Positions 24,050-32,360 of a stretch of DNA of 64,000 nucleotides are shown piece by piece. The stretch lies in assembly GCA_031963405.1 (NCBI GenBank), contig JASSUJ010000001.1, forward strand, positions 1,116,001-1,180,000. Direction: 5' to 3'. Within the stretch, counting starts at the first letter, position 1. The number at the start of each line of letters is the position of its first letter. The DNA comes from JASSUD01 sp031963405. GTDB lineage: Bacteria; Pseudomonadota; Gammaproteobacteria; Burkholderiales; Burkholderiaceae. Both the position numbers and the translations under genes were made by a program. The notes beneath the pieces are model-generated. The model was not told the DNA's origin. It did no database searches and worked only from the letters and a program-made list of their open reading frames with translations.

Positions 24050-24655
24050 GTGCTTGATCCGAACGACATACACTTTTATCAGCTCATCTGGCGTCCCGCC
24101 CAATTCATGCACAAGGCATGGTGGGAGACGCTAGACTTAGAAGCATGGCAGCCTGTGTATGAAGCTAACCCACGCTGCCGACGCTGGATTAATAACGCGA
24201 TTGCAACACGGCGTGATTTTCCACGGCACGGCTCGCCTTACATACTCACGGCGCCTGAACGCCAGTTATTACAGCTCTCAGAGAAATTGCCAGGATTGCT
24301 GCTAGCGCTTGGCTTACTGCGTTTGGGCAGACCTGAGTACTGGATGCTTAAGCCTTACCGCACAGTTTTACAAGAAACACTAGATAGCGTGGCCTGCACG
24401 CAAATTGGCGTTTTTGCTGTTTCTTCAGCACCGGCGGGTTTTCATGTGAAAGCACCACTGTTGGAGGCGACGCAAGTAACGGCTACTGCGCAGCGACACG
24501 GCATGGCAATTTTAAATGCCGCCTTGCCAGATAGCGCAGTGCTACGTGCTAGCGAAATCCTGCTTGCCCCGCAGCCACACGAAGAAGAACACCTTGAGGA
24601 ATCCGTGAGCTCCTTCGGTCTTAATCTTTTATTTCGACTAGCTCGTTTTTTATAA
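24050..24655 (+). CDS. sctK: SctK-like sorting platform protein
   Basis: SctK links the cytosolic sorting platform to the inner-membrane ring. This 201-residue protein has no transmembrane segment and starts FYQLIWRPAQFMHKAWW. The middle is Leu-rich (LPGLLLALGLLRLG) and typical of the poorly conserved OrgA/YscK group. It starts (GTG) six bases after sctJ and precedes sctL, exactly where sctK is found in most systems. Evidence is mostly positional with a general pattern match. Confidence 0.65.
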   Translation: MLDPNDIHFYQLIWRPAQFMHKAWWETLDLEAWQPVYEANPRCRRWINNAIATRRDFPRHGSPYILTAPERQLLQLSEKLPGLLLALGLLRLGRPEYWMLKPYRTVLQETLDSVACTQIGVFAVSSAPAGFHVKAPLLEATQVTATAQRHGMAILNAALPDSAVLRASEILLAPQPHEEEHLEESVSSFGLNLLFRLARFL

Positions 24656-24787
24656 CTTGCTTGTATAGATTAGAGAAACTAGAGGTGGAAGTGTTGAGAT
24701 TTCGTCGTCACCTCAGCATAACGACCACAGGACGCTTATCTTTGCCTTTTAAATAATGGGTAATACGTCCTATAAATTAGCTTCCCT

Positions 24788-24930
24788 AGAATCTGTTCAG
24801 AGTTTCCCAAAAGTGCCCTTATTTGGGGGAGTCCGGAGCACAGGAACCGGAATGTACATGAGTACATGAGGATTCCTGCTACCTCCCGACCGCAAAGAAG
24901 GGTGCTTTTGGGAGACTATGGACAGGTTCT
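24788..24930. repeat. Family B palindrome inside the T3SS operon (sctK-sctL)
   Basis: It runs from AGAATCTGTTCAGAGTTTCC to GGACAGGTTCT. The inner motifs are AAAAGTGCCCTTATTTGGGG paired with a distant GGGTGCTTTT, and a centre GTACATGAGTACATGAGG. It makes up half of the 307-base sctK-sctL gap. Confidence 0.75.
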
Positions 24931-24962
24931 AATTCCTGCACAGCTTTTGCGGCACTTTATCT

Positions 24963-25634
24963 ATGAACCCGTTTAATTTCCCTATTGAAAAGCTCGATAA
25001 GCTAGACGGGCTAGATCCTGTCATCAAAGGTTCCACCTTTAGCTTACTGCAGCAAGCCAGCACACTGATCAAGCGGGCGCAAACGCAAGCGCTTGAGGTA
25101 TTGCGACAGGCGAACCTTGAAGCTTTAGCCATTCAAGAAAAAGCTGCTCAGGTAGGTGAATTCCAGAAATCACAAGTTGTACGTAAAATCCGCGATGAAA
25201 CACGTGATGCCACCGTCGAAGAAGGCTTACGGTGGCTCATCGATGAGCAGCAAGTAGAAAGCGCGGTTATTAAAAGCCTTGAAACGCGTGTGCGCGAGAT
25301 CATGGCCTCCGTACTCGAAGAGTGGTTTGCCGAGCAAGATCAACTCGCTCAACTAGCCACCCGCTTAGCCGTACTCGTACGTGAGCGCGCGCAGCAACGG
25401 CCTTGTAAGTTACGGTTGCATCCTGACGCGTGCGCAACCATTGAGGCGCAGCTTAAAGAGTTAGTCGATCTGAACGGAATCGACTGTCTAGCCGATGCTA
25501 CACTTACCCCAGAACAAGCAGTCATTGAAACTGAATTCCTACATGTCGAGTTTGATCTAGCTCGGCATCGCAATGCGGTATTTACCGCGCTGCGCAAGAT
25601 GTATCTTGAGGAGAACGTGGAAAATGTCGAGTAA
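24963..25634 (+). CDS. sctL: SctL, ATPase stator of the sorting platform (SsaK/YscL-like)
   Basis: SctL connects the ATPase SctN to the sorting platform, like FliH in flagella. The 223-residue protein has an N-terminal leader and a long charged helical middle (IQEKAAQVGEFQKSQVV; VEEGLRWLIDEQQ). A FliH-like C-terminal domain has VRERAQQRPCKLRLHPD and ATLTPEQAVIETEFLHVEFD. ATG 24963 is the first good start after a 307-base gap filled by a repeat. Its end overlaps sctW by 11 bases. Confidence 0.85.
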   Translation: MNPFNFPIEKLDKLDGLDPVIKGSTFSLLQQASTLIKRAQTQALEVLRQANLEALAIQEKAAQVGEFQKSQVVRKIRDETRDATVEEGLRWLIDEQQVESAVIKSLETRVREIMASVLEEWFAEQDQLAQLATRLAVLVRERAQQRPCKLRLHPDACATIEAQLKELVDLNGIDCLADATLTPEQAVIETEFLHVEFDLARHRNAVFTALRKMYLEENVENVE

Positions 25635-26493
25635 CCCATTTATTACCCCCCCAATATCTCCGGTTTTACCTGCTCAAAATGAGCGCTCTAATATTAGAAA
25701 TCCCCAGGTAAATTACCAACAAAGTAATACTAACCAATCTCTGCAACCAGGCAAGTTAGCCGAACGCTCAGCGATAGCTGCCGCCCTCTCCTACCTCGAG
25801 TCACCCGAAGAAGCCGAGTTGATGGCAGAGCAGCTGGCCGGCAGAGCGCGCCGTAGTCGCGTACATGATGGAATTGGCGAGCCGCTTAGCGAGCCAGGCG
25901 ATCCGCTTGAGCAGCTGCTAGCTAAAGCGGATACGCTCGACGATTCAGCTTTAACTACCCTGCTAAGCAAATTCTCAGGACTTGAAAATAGCCACAATCC
26001 ATTGGCGCAACTTACAGCCCACGACGTAGACCCAGGACTAGCAGCGCTAATGATGGCCGCTTTACTAGGAGGGACTGAAAATGAACGCTTACGTCGTCTA
26101 CGCGAAAGATTTAACAAAGACAACCTTCGAAAAAACTTAGCGCGCTATTTGAAAGAACATGGTGGCGACATTGCCATTAGCCTATTTTCATTTTTAGAGT
26201 TCAACAATACGCAGCAACTGGGTACGATGAAAGAGCTGTATCGTTATGCCTCTGGTTCGTGCCGCACTTTGGGCGAATTATTCAACCATTTCAAACGCTT
26301 AAAAGACCGTGACAAAAGACTGCGCGCCTTATTGCGTGCCCTGGCATTTGAGCTGTCACAAGTGAATGTAGAAAGTAATGAGCACACGCGCCTACTAACA
26401 GTGATGGAAGATCTTTCACAGTTAGTCGGTTTTTTTAGCCTCGAAGCAATTTGCGCTGAGACCGCGATCAAACTTAATAGATTAGTCAGCTGA
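25624..26493 (+). CDS. sctW: Gatekeeper SctW (SsaL/InvE/YopN-like)
   Basis: SctW proteins control the switch from translocator to effector export. ATG 25624 follows GAGGAGAACG and is chosen over an in-frame start at 25573 that would overlap sctL by 62 bases. The 289-residue product has a Ser/Pro/Asn-rich leader and then helical repeats: SPEEAELMAEQLAGRARRSR, LEQLLAKADTLDDSALTTLL, and DVDPGLAALMMAALLGG. An InvE-type C-terminal region contains LREVW-free helices such as RALLRALAFELSQVN and DLSQLVGFFSLEAI. It lies between sctL and the ssaM-like gene, as ssaL does. Confidence 0.8.
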   Translation: MSSNPFITPPISPVLPAQNERSNIRNPQVNYQQSNTNQSLQPGKLAERSAIAAALSYLESPEEAELMAEQLAGRARRSRVHDGIGEPLSEPGDPLEQLLAKADTLDDSALTTLLSKFSGLENSHNPLAQLTAHDVDPGLAALMMAALLGGTENERLRRLRERFNKDNLRKNLARYLKEHGGDIAISLFSFLEFNNTQQLGTMKELYRYASGSCRTLGELFNHFKRLKDRDKRLRALLRALAFELSQVNVESNEHTRLLTVMEDLSQLVGFFSLEAICAETAIKLNRLVS

Positions 26494-26497
26494 CAAC

Positions 26498-26755
26498 ATG
26501 CCTATTGAAGCCGATCAAATACTAAAAGAACTCATTCTTATCTCTGAACAAGCATGGGTAGACGCTGACTGGCTTGAGGGGCGCTTAGCGATGCTGATGG
26601 GCACTGGCGATATAACCATTAAGTTACAGTGCGCCAGCATATTGCGCGAGGTTTGGAAAAATCTATCAATCAAGTTTTTTGACGACGAAGAAAAGTACAA
26701 ACACGTATTAATAGCTTTTGACACCATGATTCATACCTTGACTGAGCAGGAATAA
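26498..26755 (+). CDS. SsaM-like small regulatory protein / gatekeeper partner
   Basis: This 85-residue soluble helical protein starts four bases after sctW (MPIEADQILKEL). In SPI-2 ssaM follows ssaL and its product works with SpiC in ordering secretion. Small YscX/SycN-like partners also bind gatekeepers. It has no motif that decides the matter; position carries the call. It is shorter than SsaM as I recall it (about 120 residues). Confidence 0.5.
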   Translation: MPIEADQILKELILISEQAWVDADWLEGRLAMLMGTGDITIKLQCASILREVWKNLSIKFFDDEEKYKHVLIAFDTMIHTLTEQE

Positions 26756-26902
26756 AGCATTGCAAGGAATGGCAAATTTACATGTGTGGACTCAATGCTT
26801 TTCGACTGCTTTTATAAATCAAATACTCTGCTTAGAAACAACAGCAAAACCGGAAAATAGATCAAATTTCCTGTACTCTTGCAGCCCTAAAGAAAGCGCC
26901 TG

Positions 26903-27047
26903 AGAATCTGTTCGCAAATTGCTTAAAAGCTTGTCAGTCAAATTGACAAAATTAGGCACTGAGGCATAGAAACGGATGCCTACATGGCCGAACTATGAGG
27001 CTATCGAGCAATCTCTCAGCCTATGAGGCAATTTTTGAATAAATTCT
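26903..27047. repeat. Degenerate family D palindrome in the sctW-sctV interval
   Basis: AGAATCTGTTCGCAAATTGC at the left is mirrored by GCAATTTTTGAATAAATTCT at the right. It has internal AAAAGCTTGTCAGTC, as in the element at 61562-61730. It lies in the 538-base gap before the chaperone-like gene, in which I see no CDS. Confidence 0.5.
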
Positions 27048-27048
27048 C

Positions 27049-27193
27049 AAGGACTGTTCAAGGTCTTAAAAAAAAGATGAGTAGAGGCGAGAGGCAATCG
27101 TATTGGAGTGAAGCGTTTTACTAAATACGGAGCGCCAACATGCGCACCACAAGCCTCTCATTTTTTATTTTTTTGAGACTTTGAACAGTTTCT
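27049..27193. repeat. Diverged palindrome adjoining 26903-27047
   Basis: AAGGACTGTTCAAGGTCTT is mirrored by GACTTTGAACAGTTTCT. The inner arms GAGGCGAGAGGC and GCCTCTC also pair. The centre, with TTTACTAAATACGGAGC, resembles the half element at 53519-53604. Confidence 0.5.
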
Positions 27194-27292
27194 TAAAGCG
27201 CACACATTAAGCTTTGTTAACTAAGCTTGGAAGCAGGCTCTAAAAACCGATTTTGCTGCCACCACGCATGAATTAGCAAAAAACCGTCATTC

Positions 27293-27682
27293 TTGATATG
27301 GAAAATGGCCCGCATGAAGCCAACCCCAACCGCACAACATAATTTTGAGGAGTTTGTGCAGTATTTAAGGGTTCCCGTCTGGCGCAATGGTGAATTAATC
27401 GAGTGGCACGAAGGCAACCACCGTTTTGTCGCAGAGTGGCGTAATAAGCATCTTTTATTATGTATTATGCTCGCCAAACCAGAAGGTGATACTAACGCCC
27501 TCCTACAGCGTTTATATGGACGCGCCACGCCACAGCGATTTATCGGCTTGCCGGTGCGTGTGTACCAGGACCAAGAATCGATTATCGGTGCCTTAGCGAT
27601 TCCAGAGGAAGCAGTACGCACCAGACAACTTATGCAATTGCAGGAAAATCTGCGCAGCATGTTTGAAATAGAAGCGCCCTAA
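27293..27682 (+). CDS. Small chaperone-like T3SS protein of unknown identity
   Basis: This protein has up to 129 residues: an acidic-aromatic N-terminus (NFEEFVQYLRVPVWRNGELIEW), then strands RFVAEW and LLLCIMLA, and helical C-terminal sequence (MQLQENLRSMF). The alternation of strands and flanking helices is similar to class I T3SS chaperones, but I cannot assign a family. TTG 27293 and ATGs at 27305 and 27314 are all possible starts. It is isolated between two groups of repeats, upstream of sctV. SPI-2 has no gene here as I recall it. Confidence 0.5.
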   Translation: MIWKMARMKPTPTAQHNFEEFVQYLRVPVWRNGELIEWHEGNHRFVAEWRNKHLLLCIMLAKPEGDTNALLQRLYGRATPQRFIGLPVRVYQDQESIIGALAIPEEAVRTRQLMQLQENLRSMFEIEAP

Positions 27683-27700
27683 TCATTAAGCACAGAACTT

Positions 27701-27805
27701 AGAACTTGTTTAGGGTTTTCCTAGTGCCCCCGCGCCGACGCAGACAGTACAAATCGTACGGCAAGGCGGCGCGAAGGCGCTTTTGAAGATCGCGAACAAA
27801 CTCTT
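27701..27805. repeat. Chimeric palindrome: family A left half, different right end
   Basis: It begins AGAACTTGTTTAGGG and carries the family A core (GACGCAGACAGTAC, GTACGGCAAGGCGGCG). It ends TTTTGAAGATCGCGAACAAACTCT, which belongs to another family (compare TTTTGAAGATGGTGAACAGG near 53582). It looks like a recombinant of two elements. Confidence 0.65.
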
Positions 27806-27908
27806 AGAACTTGTTTAGGGTTTTCCTAGTGGTCTCGCGTCGACGCAGACAGTACAAAGCGTACGGCAAGGCGACGCGAGGGCGCTAGGGAAAGCCTAAA
27901 CAAGTTCT
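27806..27908. repeat. Complete family A palindrome just upstream of sctV
   Basis: Ends AGAACTTGTTTAGGG and GCCTAAACAAGTTCT, with the standard core. It lies directly after the chimeric copy and ends 79 bases before the chosen sctV start. Confidence 0.8.
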
Positions 27909-27987
27909 TACGCGAAACATCAGCAGCGTGGTGAAAACGGCCGGGCACATCCCGCCTCTACCCCCTGATAAATTTTTAAGGAAATAC

Positions 27988-30039
27988 ATGAAAAGGTTGA
28001 ACGCTATCTTAGCGGCCGCATCGCAGCGACAGGACGTGGCCCTGGTTGGCATCATGATGATCGCTGTGTTCATGATGATTTTGCCGTTGCCAACCATTCT
28101 GGTCGATGTGCTGATCGCCCTCAATATCATGCTCTCGGTCATGATATTGACGATTGCGATTTATATTCGTAATCCGCTCGATTTCCTGGTCTTCCCAGCG
28201 CTACTGCTGATTACCACGTTGTATCGTCTCGCGCTCACCATTACCACCAGCCGTCTGATTCTGTTACAGCATGACGCAGGCGACATTGTTTATGCCTTTG
28301 GTAACTTTGTCGTGGGGGGTAATGTTGCAGTCGGGATAATCGTATTTACAATTATTACCATCGTTCAATTTATCGTCATTACTAAAGGCGCCGAGCGGGT
28401 GGCTGAGGTTACTGCGCGCTTTACGCTGGATGGCATGCCTGGTAAGCAAATGAGTATCGATGGTGATTTGCGCTCAGGCGCTATCACCGTTGAAGAGGCC
28501 AAGCAAGGCCGCGATATGCTGCAAAAAGAAAGTCGCTTATACGGTGCGATGGACGGCGCGATGAAGTTCATTAAAGGGGACGCCATTGCGAGCATTATTG
28601 TCGTGCTGGTCAATATCGTGGGCGGCATTGCCATCGGTATGATGCAATACGATATGAGTGCTGGCAACGCACTTGCTACCTATGCTGTGCTCTCAGTAGG
28701 TGATGGCCTTATTGCGCAAATTCCGTCGCTGTTAATCTGTATCACAGCGGGCTTAGTCGTCACGCGCATACCAGGCTCCGCAGAGCAAAATCTTGCCGAG
28801 CAGATGGTAGAGGAAATGACCCGGCAGCCCTGGGTGATGCTAATTTCAGGCATCGTTCTTACGATCTTCGCTGTGATTCCGGGCTTCCCACCTCTTATTT
28901 TTGGCCTCTTAGCCTCAGTCGTTTTTGCTCTTTGGTATTACCTGATGCGACGCGCTAGGCGACCCAGCGTGCTGGTTAAGCCGACTGGGCCGCGTACGAG
29001 CAAGCAAGCCATTGCCTCTTCTCTAGCTTCGCCTTTAACCATACGCGTTGGTGCAGAGGCCGCGAATATCGAACTGCTGAGCGTGGCAATGGCGAAATTC
29101 TGTGATCGCAAGTTTGATAAGCTTGGCCTACAGCTGCCTCTTCCCAAAGTGATGCAAGCTACAGACTTAGAAAGTCATACGGTTGAAATCCAGCTCTATG
29201 GTGTGCCGGTTATCTCCTTCGCGATACCAGAGAATACTGGCTTAGTCTGGGCACCCGCGCATTTACTCAAAGATGTTGTGCAAGAAAACCGTTTGCAATG
29301 GGGCGTACCGCTTTCTTGGGTATCGCAAGAACAGCAAGCCGAACTTTCAGCAGCAGACGTCCCCGTCTATCTTGCAGAAGACCGCATCACAGAATTGCTC
29401 AATGCCGTGGTTGAACGCTATGCCGAAGATTTTATTGGGGTACAAGAAACGCGTACCTTACTTGATGCGGTGGATTCACAGTATCCAGAGCTGATTCGTG
29501 AATTGCAGCGCTGCATCGCCATCCATAAAACTTCCGAAATTTTGCAGCGCTTAGTGTCAGAAAAAGTGTCCATACGTGATCTGCGCTCAGTCTTTGAAGC
29601 GATGGTTGATTGGTCGAGTAAAGAAAAAGATGTGGTACTTCTGACCGAATACGTCCGCATTTCACTACGCCGGCAGATTTGCCACTCGTTTAGCGGCCCC
29701 AAACGCCGTATTTCAGCGCTACTGATTGGAGAGCGCATTGAAACGATGGTGCGTGAATCCATTCGAGAAACATCCGTTGGTACTTATTCAGCGCTAGAAG
29801 CTGAGAAAACAGCTGCGATTATTCAGCTCATCAGAGAGCGCCTAGACAGCTTAGACATTTCCGTACAGCCCATCTTACTGACCGCGATGGACGTGCGTCG
29901 TTATATACGCAAAATGATTGAGCGCGACTTTTTCAGGCTTTCTGTGCTATCTACGCAGGAAATGATGGAAGACGTCGATGTCCAAGTACTTGGCAATATC
30001 GAGTTATTTGACGAGAGGCTATCTTATGAGAGGGCCTGA
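27988..30039 (+). CDS. sctV: Export gate protein SctV (SsaV/InvA/FlhA family)
   Basis: SctV is the large export-gate component; its cytoplasmic nonamer receives substrates. The 683-residue protein has about eight transmembrane helices in the first 330 residues. The family signature follows (YRLALTITTSRLIL, VIVFTIITIVQFIVITKG, FTLDGMPGKQMSIDGDLRSG), and then a large cytoplasmic domain. These passages are very close to SsaV of SPI-2 as remembered. I chose ATG 27988 (TTAAGGAAATACATG) over a GTG at 27928 that would add 20 residues next to the repeat. It overlaps sctN by 14 bases. Confidence 0.96.
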   Translation: MKRLNAILAAASQRQDVALVGIMMIAVFMMILPLPTILVDVLIALNIMLSVMILTIAIYIRNPLDFLVFPALLLITTLYRLALTITTSRLILLQHDAGDIVYAFGNFVVGGNVAVGIIVFTIITIVQFIVITKGAERVAEVTARFTLDGMPGKQMSIDGDLRSGAITVEEAKQGRDMLQKESRLYGAMDGAMKFIKGDAIASIIVVLVNIVGGIAIGMMQYDMSAGNALATYAVLSVGDGLIAQIPSLLICITAGLVVTRIPGSAEQNLAEQMVEEMTRQPWVMLISGIVLTIFAVIPGFPPLIFGLLASVVFALWYYLMRRARRPSVLVKPTGPRTSKQAIASSLASPLTIRVGAEAANIELLSVAMAKFCDRKFDKLGLQLPLPKVMQATDLESHTVEIQLYGVPVISFAIPENTGLVWAPAHLLKDVVQENRLQWGVPLSWVSQEQQAELSAADVPVYLAEDRITELLNAVVERYAEDFIGVQETRTLLDAVDSQYPELIRELQRCIAIHKTSEILQRLVSEKVSIRDLRSVFEAMVDWSSKEKDVVLLTEYVRISLRRQICHSFSGPKRRISALLIGERIETMVRESIRETSVGTYSALEAEKTAAIIQLIRERLDSLDISVQPILLTAMDVRRYIRKMIERDFFRLSVLSTQEMMEDVDVQVLGNIELFDERLSYERA

Positions 30040-31351
30040 TGTTGAGCAAATTCTGCCAGCTTTAGAAAAACGGTTGCAGCTCCCTACGCCACAAAGTGGC
30101 GTACGCATTACTGGGCGTGTTCATAGTGTGGACTCAACCGCTCTACATGCTTACTTACCAGGCGCGCAGCTAGGCGAATTATGCCTTGTTGGCCCAAATC
30201 AACTCATGGCCGAGGTGGTCGGCGTGCAGCAAGAAACCGCCATTTTGTCTCCCTTTGACGAGCCATTAGGGATTGCCAGCGGAGCACAAGTTGAACGTTT
30301 TGGCCGCCAACTTGAAATTGAACTGGGCGATCACTTAATCGGTGCCGTGTTGGATGGCTTTGGCCGCATCTTGAGTGGCTCTGCCCCTAGCGGTCGCTGC
30401 GAATCACGCCCAATTAACAGCGACCCGCCCAATGCGTTAACACGCCCCCTGGTCAGCGAACCATTACCGCTGGGTATTCGTGCTATCGATGGCTTACTTA
30501 CCTGTGGCAAAGGGCAACGGGTTGGTATCTTTGCCGCAGCTGGTGTGGGCAAAAGTACACTGCTTGGGATGATGATGCACGGCAATCTTGCCGATGTGGT
30601 GGTATTGGCGCTGGTAGGTGAACGCGGGCGCGAAGTACGCGAATTTATGGATCGCGTCTTTGATGAAGAAACGCGTGCGCGTGCAGTGATTGTAGTAGCT
30701 ACCTCTGATAGGCCAGCCCTTGAGCGTTATAAAGCTGCTTATGTGGCGACCACGATTGCCGAATATTTCCGTGATCAAGGCAAAAGCGTGCTATTGATGG
30801 TCGATTCGATTACCCGTTACGCACGAGCAGCCCGTCAGCTAGGCATTGCAGCTGGTGAACCAATGGCAGCGAATGGTTATCCGCCAAGCGTCTTCGCCTC
30901 ATTGCCGCGCTTACTTGAGCGTGCCGGCCCCGCCCCACGCGGTGTGATTACTGGAATTTATACTGTCTTGGTAGAAGGCGACAATATGAATGAGCCAGTA
31001 GCGGACGAAACACGCTCAACGCTTGATGGGCACATCATACTTTCGCGCGCGCTCGCGGAGCGTAACCATTACCCCGCGATTGATGTGCCACGTAGCATCA
31101 GTCGGGTGATGACACATGTTACACCGCCTGATTTACAACAGTCCGCTAGCAAGCTACGACGGCTCTGGTCTCGTTATGATGACATCGATTTGCTGGTACG
31201 CGTTGGCGAATATCAGCGCGGCCACGACCGAGAAGCCGATGAAGCTTTAGATAGACGTGCAGCCATTACCCATTTTCTCTGCCAAAGCGAAGCGGAACAA
31301 ATTGAGCTAAGCGAAACGCAAGCTGAGTTGGAACAAGCTGTAGACGACTAA
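30026..31351 (+). CDS. sctN: T3SS ATPase SctN (SsaN/InvC family)
   Basis: SctN unfolds substrates and strips chaperones at the base of the export gate. The 441-residue protein has the Walker A AAGVGKSTLLG, GERGREVREF, Walker B LLMVDSITRYARAAR, and the C-terminal PRSISRVM region, as in the F1-beta-like secretion ATPases. ATG 30026 after GAGAGG is preferred; an upstream ATG at 29978 lies deep inside sctV. The length matches InvC/SsaN (about 431-440). Confidence 0.96.
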   Translation: MRGPDVEQILPALEKRLQLPTPQSGVRITGRVHSVDSTALHAYLPGAQLGELCLVGPNQLMAEVVGVQQETAILSPFDEPLGIASGAQVERFGRQLEIELGDHLIGAVLDGFGRILSGSAPSGRCESRPINSDPPNALTRPLVSEPLPLGIRAIDGLLTCGKGQRVGIFAAAGVGKSTLLGMMMHGNLADVVVLALVGERGREVREFMDRVFDEETRARAVIVVATSDRPALERYKAAYVATTIAEYFRDQGKSVLLMVDSITRYARAARQLGIAAGEPMAANGYPPSVFASLPRLLERAGPAPRGVITGIYTVLVEGDNMNEPVADETRSTLDGHIILSRALAERNHYPAIDVPRSISRVMTHVTPPDLQQSASKLRRLWSRYDDIDLLVRVGEYQRGHDREADEALDRRAAITHFLCQSEAEQIELSETQAELEQAVDD

Positions 31352-31356
31352 TTAGA

Positions 31357-31420
31357 TGAAACCTCTGCAACCCCTTGGGCGGCGTTATGCCTCCTTGCCC
31401 AAGGGGTTGCAGAGGTTTCA
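31357..31420. repeat. Perfect 24-bp hairpin between sctN and sctO
   Basis: The arms at 31357-31380 and 31397-31420 are exact reverse complements; the 16-base loop reads GGCGTTATGCCTCCTT. The loop matches the core of the family C elements (GGCGTCATGCCTCCTTGCC at 44700). No T-run follows, so it is more like a processing or stabilising hairpin than a terminator. Confidence 0.85.
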
Positions 31421-31453
31421 TAGAACTGGATAGATTAAATAGGATGGACGCCA

Positions 31454-31849
31454 GTGTGGGAACGCCTGATTGCCGTTAAGCGCCACCGAGAAAATCGGCT
31501 ACGCACCGAAATAAATGGCATTAATGAAAAAATTCATACCTTAAATGAGAGTATCGAGCGCCTTGCGCGTGAACGGGCTGAGGTTATCCAAGTCTGGCGC
31601 CAGCTTAGTGAGGAACAGAGCGTGCGCAAGGAAGAGAAGCTCAATGAATTGCGCCGAGAATTGAGTGGCTATCACACTGAAGCAGCACGCTTACAACACG
31701 AGCGTGAGCAACAGCAAGATGAAATTAAGGACTTGGAGCAGCAGCGTGATGAATTAAACCAGGCGCTGCGGCAGTGCATTGCCAAGCAGGAAAAATTGCA
31801 ACTCCTACAGAAGGAGCAAAATGAGCATCGAACCAATTCAAGCCACTGA
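31454..31849 (+). CDS. sctO: SctO, central stalk of the ATPase (SsaO/YscO/FliJ-like)
   Basis: This 131-residue protein is almost wholly a charged antiparallel coiled coil (RHRENRLRTEINGINEKI; EQQQDEIKDLEQQRDELNQAL), as FliJ/YscO stalk proteins are. It starts at GTG 31454 after AGGATGG; the ATG at 31444 is out of frame. It follows sctN after a hairpin-filled gap of 102 bases and overlaps sctP by 29 bases. Confidence 0.85.
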   Translation: MWERLIAVKRHRENRLRTEINGINEKIHTLNESIERLARERAEVIQVWRQLSEEQSVRKEEKLNELRRELSGYHTEAARLQHEREQQQDEIKDLEQQRDELNQALRQCIAKQEKLQLLQKEQNEHRTNSSH

Positions 31850-32360
31850 CGCCAAACGTCAACAAGGTTCCTCGCAGCAGCGGCAGCCTTCACAAGAACA
31901 AGCACAGTATTTTAAAAAACTGCTTTCGTCTTCCCGCGACGACGAGCGTAAGACGCTGCCAAGCTTGCTTGCCTTGCTGATGTTACCGCTCAGTTGGTTT
32001 AATATCGCGGCTGACAAGCTATCTAATGAGAATGAGTTAAGCCGTAGCAAAGGCGTGAGTGACGGCATCGACAAGACCATTCAACAATTTGCTAGCACAG
32101 CCTTTGCGCCACTCTCGACAGAGCTCTCAAAAAATCAAGGTACGCTGACATTACGCGTGGTTTCCGAGGGCAATATGTTCGGGGCTGAAATGCACGTGGC
32201 AGCCATGCAAGGCCAAGATGAACAGAAAAAAATCCGCATGACCATTAGCGCGGCCTCCACCAAACAACTGAAAGCGCTTAAGCAGATTCAGCAAAAATTG
32301 GAAAGCACCGCGCCCACTGGTTATAAATTAGAAATTCAAATTAAACACCCTCATGGTTGA
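31821..32360 (+). CDS. sctP: Needle length regulator SctP (SsaP-like)
   Basis: ATG 31821 follows AAGGAGC and is chosen over a TTG at 31779. The 179-residue product is Gln/Ser-rich and disordered at the start (QQGSSQQRQPSQEQAQ) and has a compact C-terminal part (GTLTLRVVSEGNMFGAEMHV). This is the pattern of SsaP/YscP/FliK substrate-specificity switches. It lies between sctO and sctQ, as expected. Sequence conservation in this family is low, so position is important evidence. Confidence 0.75.
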   Translation: MSIEPIQATDAKRQQGSSQQRQPSQEQAQYFKKLLSSSRDDERKTLPSLLALLMLPLSWFNIAADKLSNENELSRSKGVSDGIDKTIQQFASTAFAPLSTELSKNQGTLTLRVVSEGNMFGAEMHVAAMQGQDEQKKIRMTISAASTKQLKALKQIQQKLESTAPTGYKLEIQIKHPHG

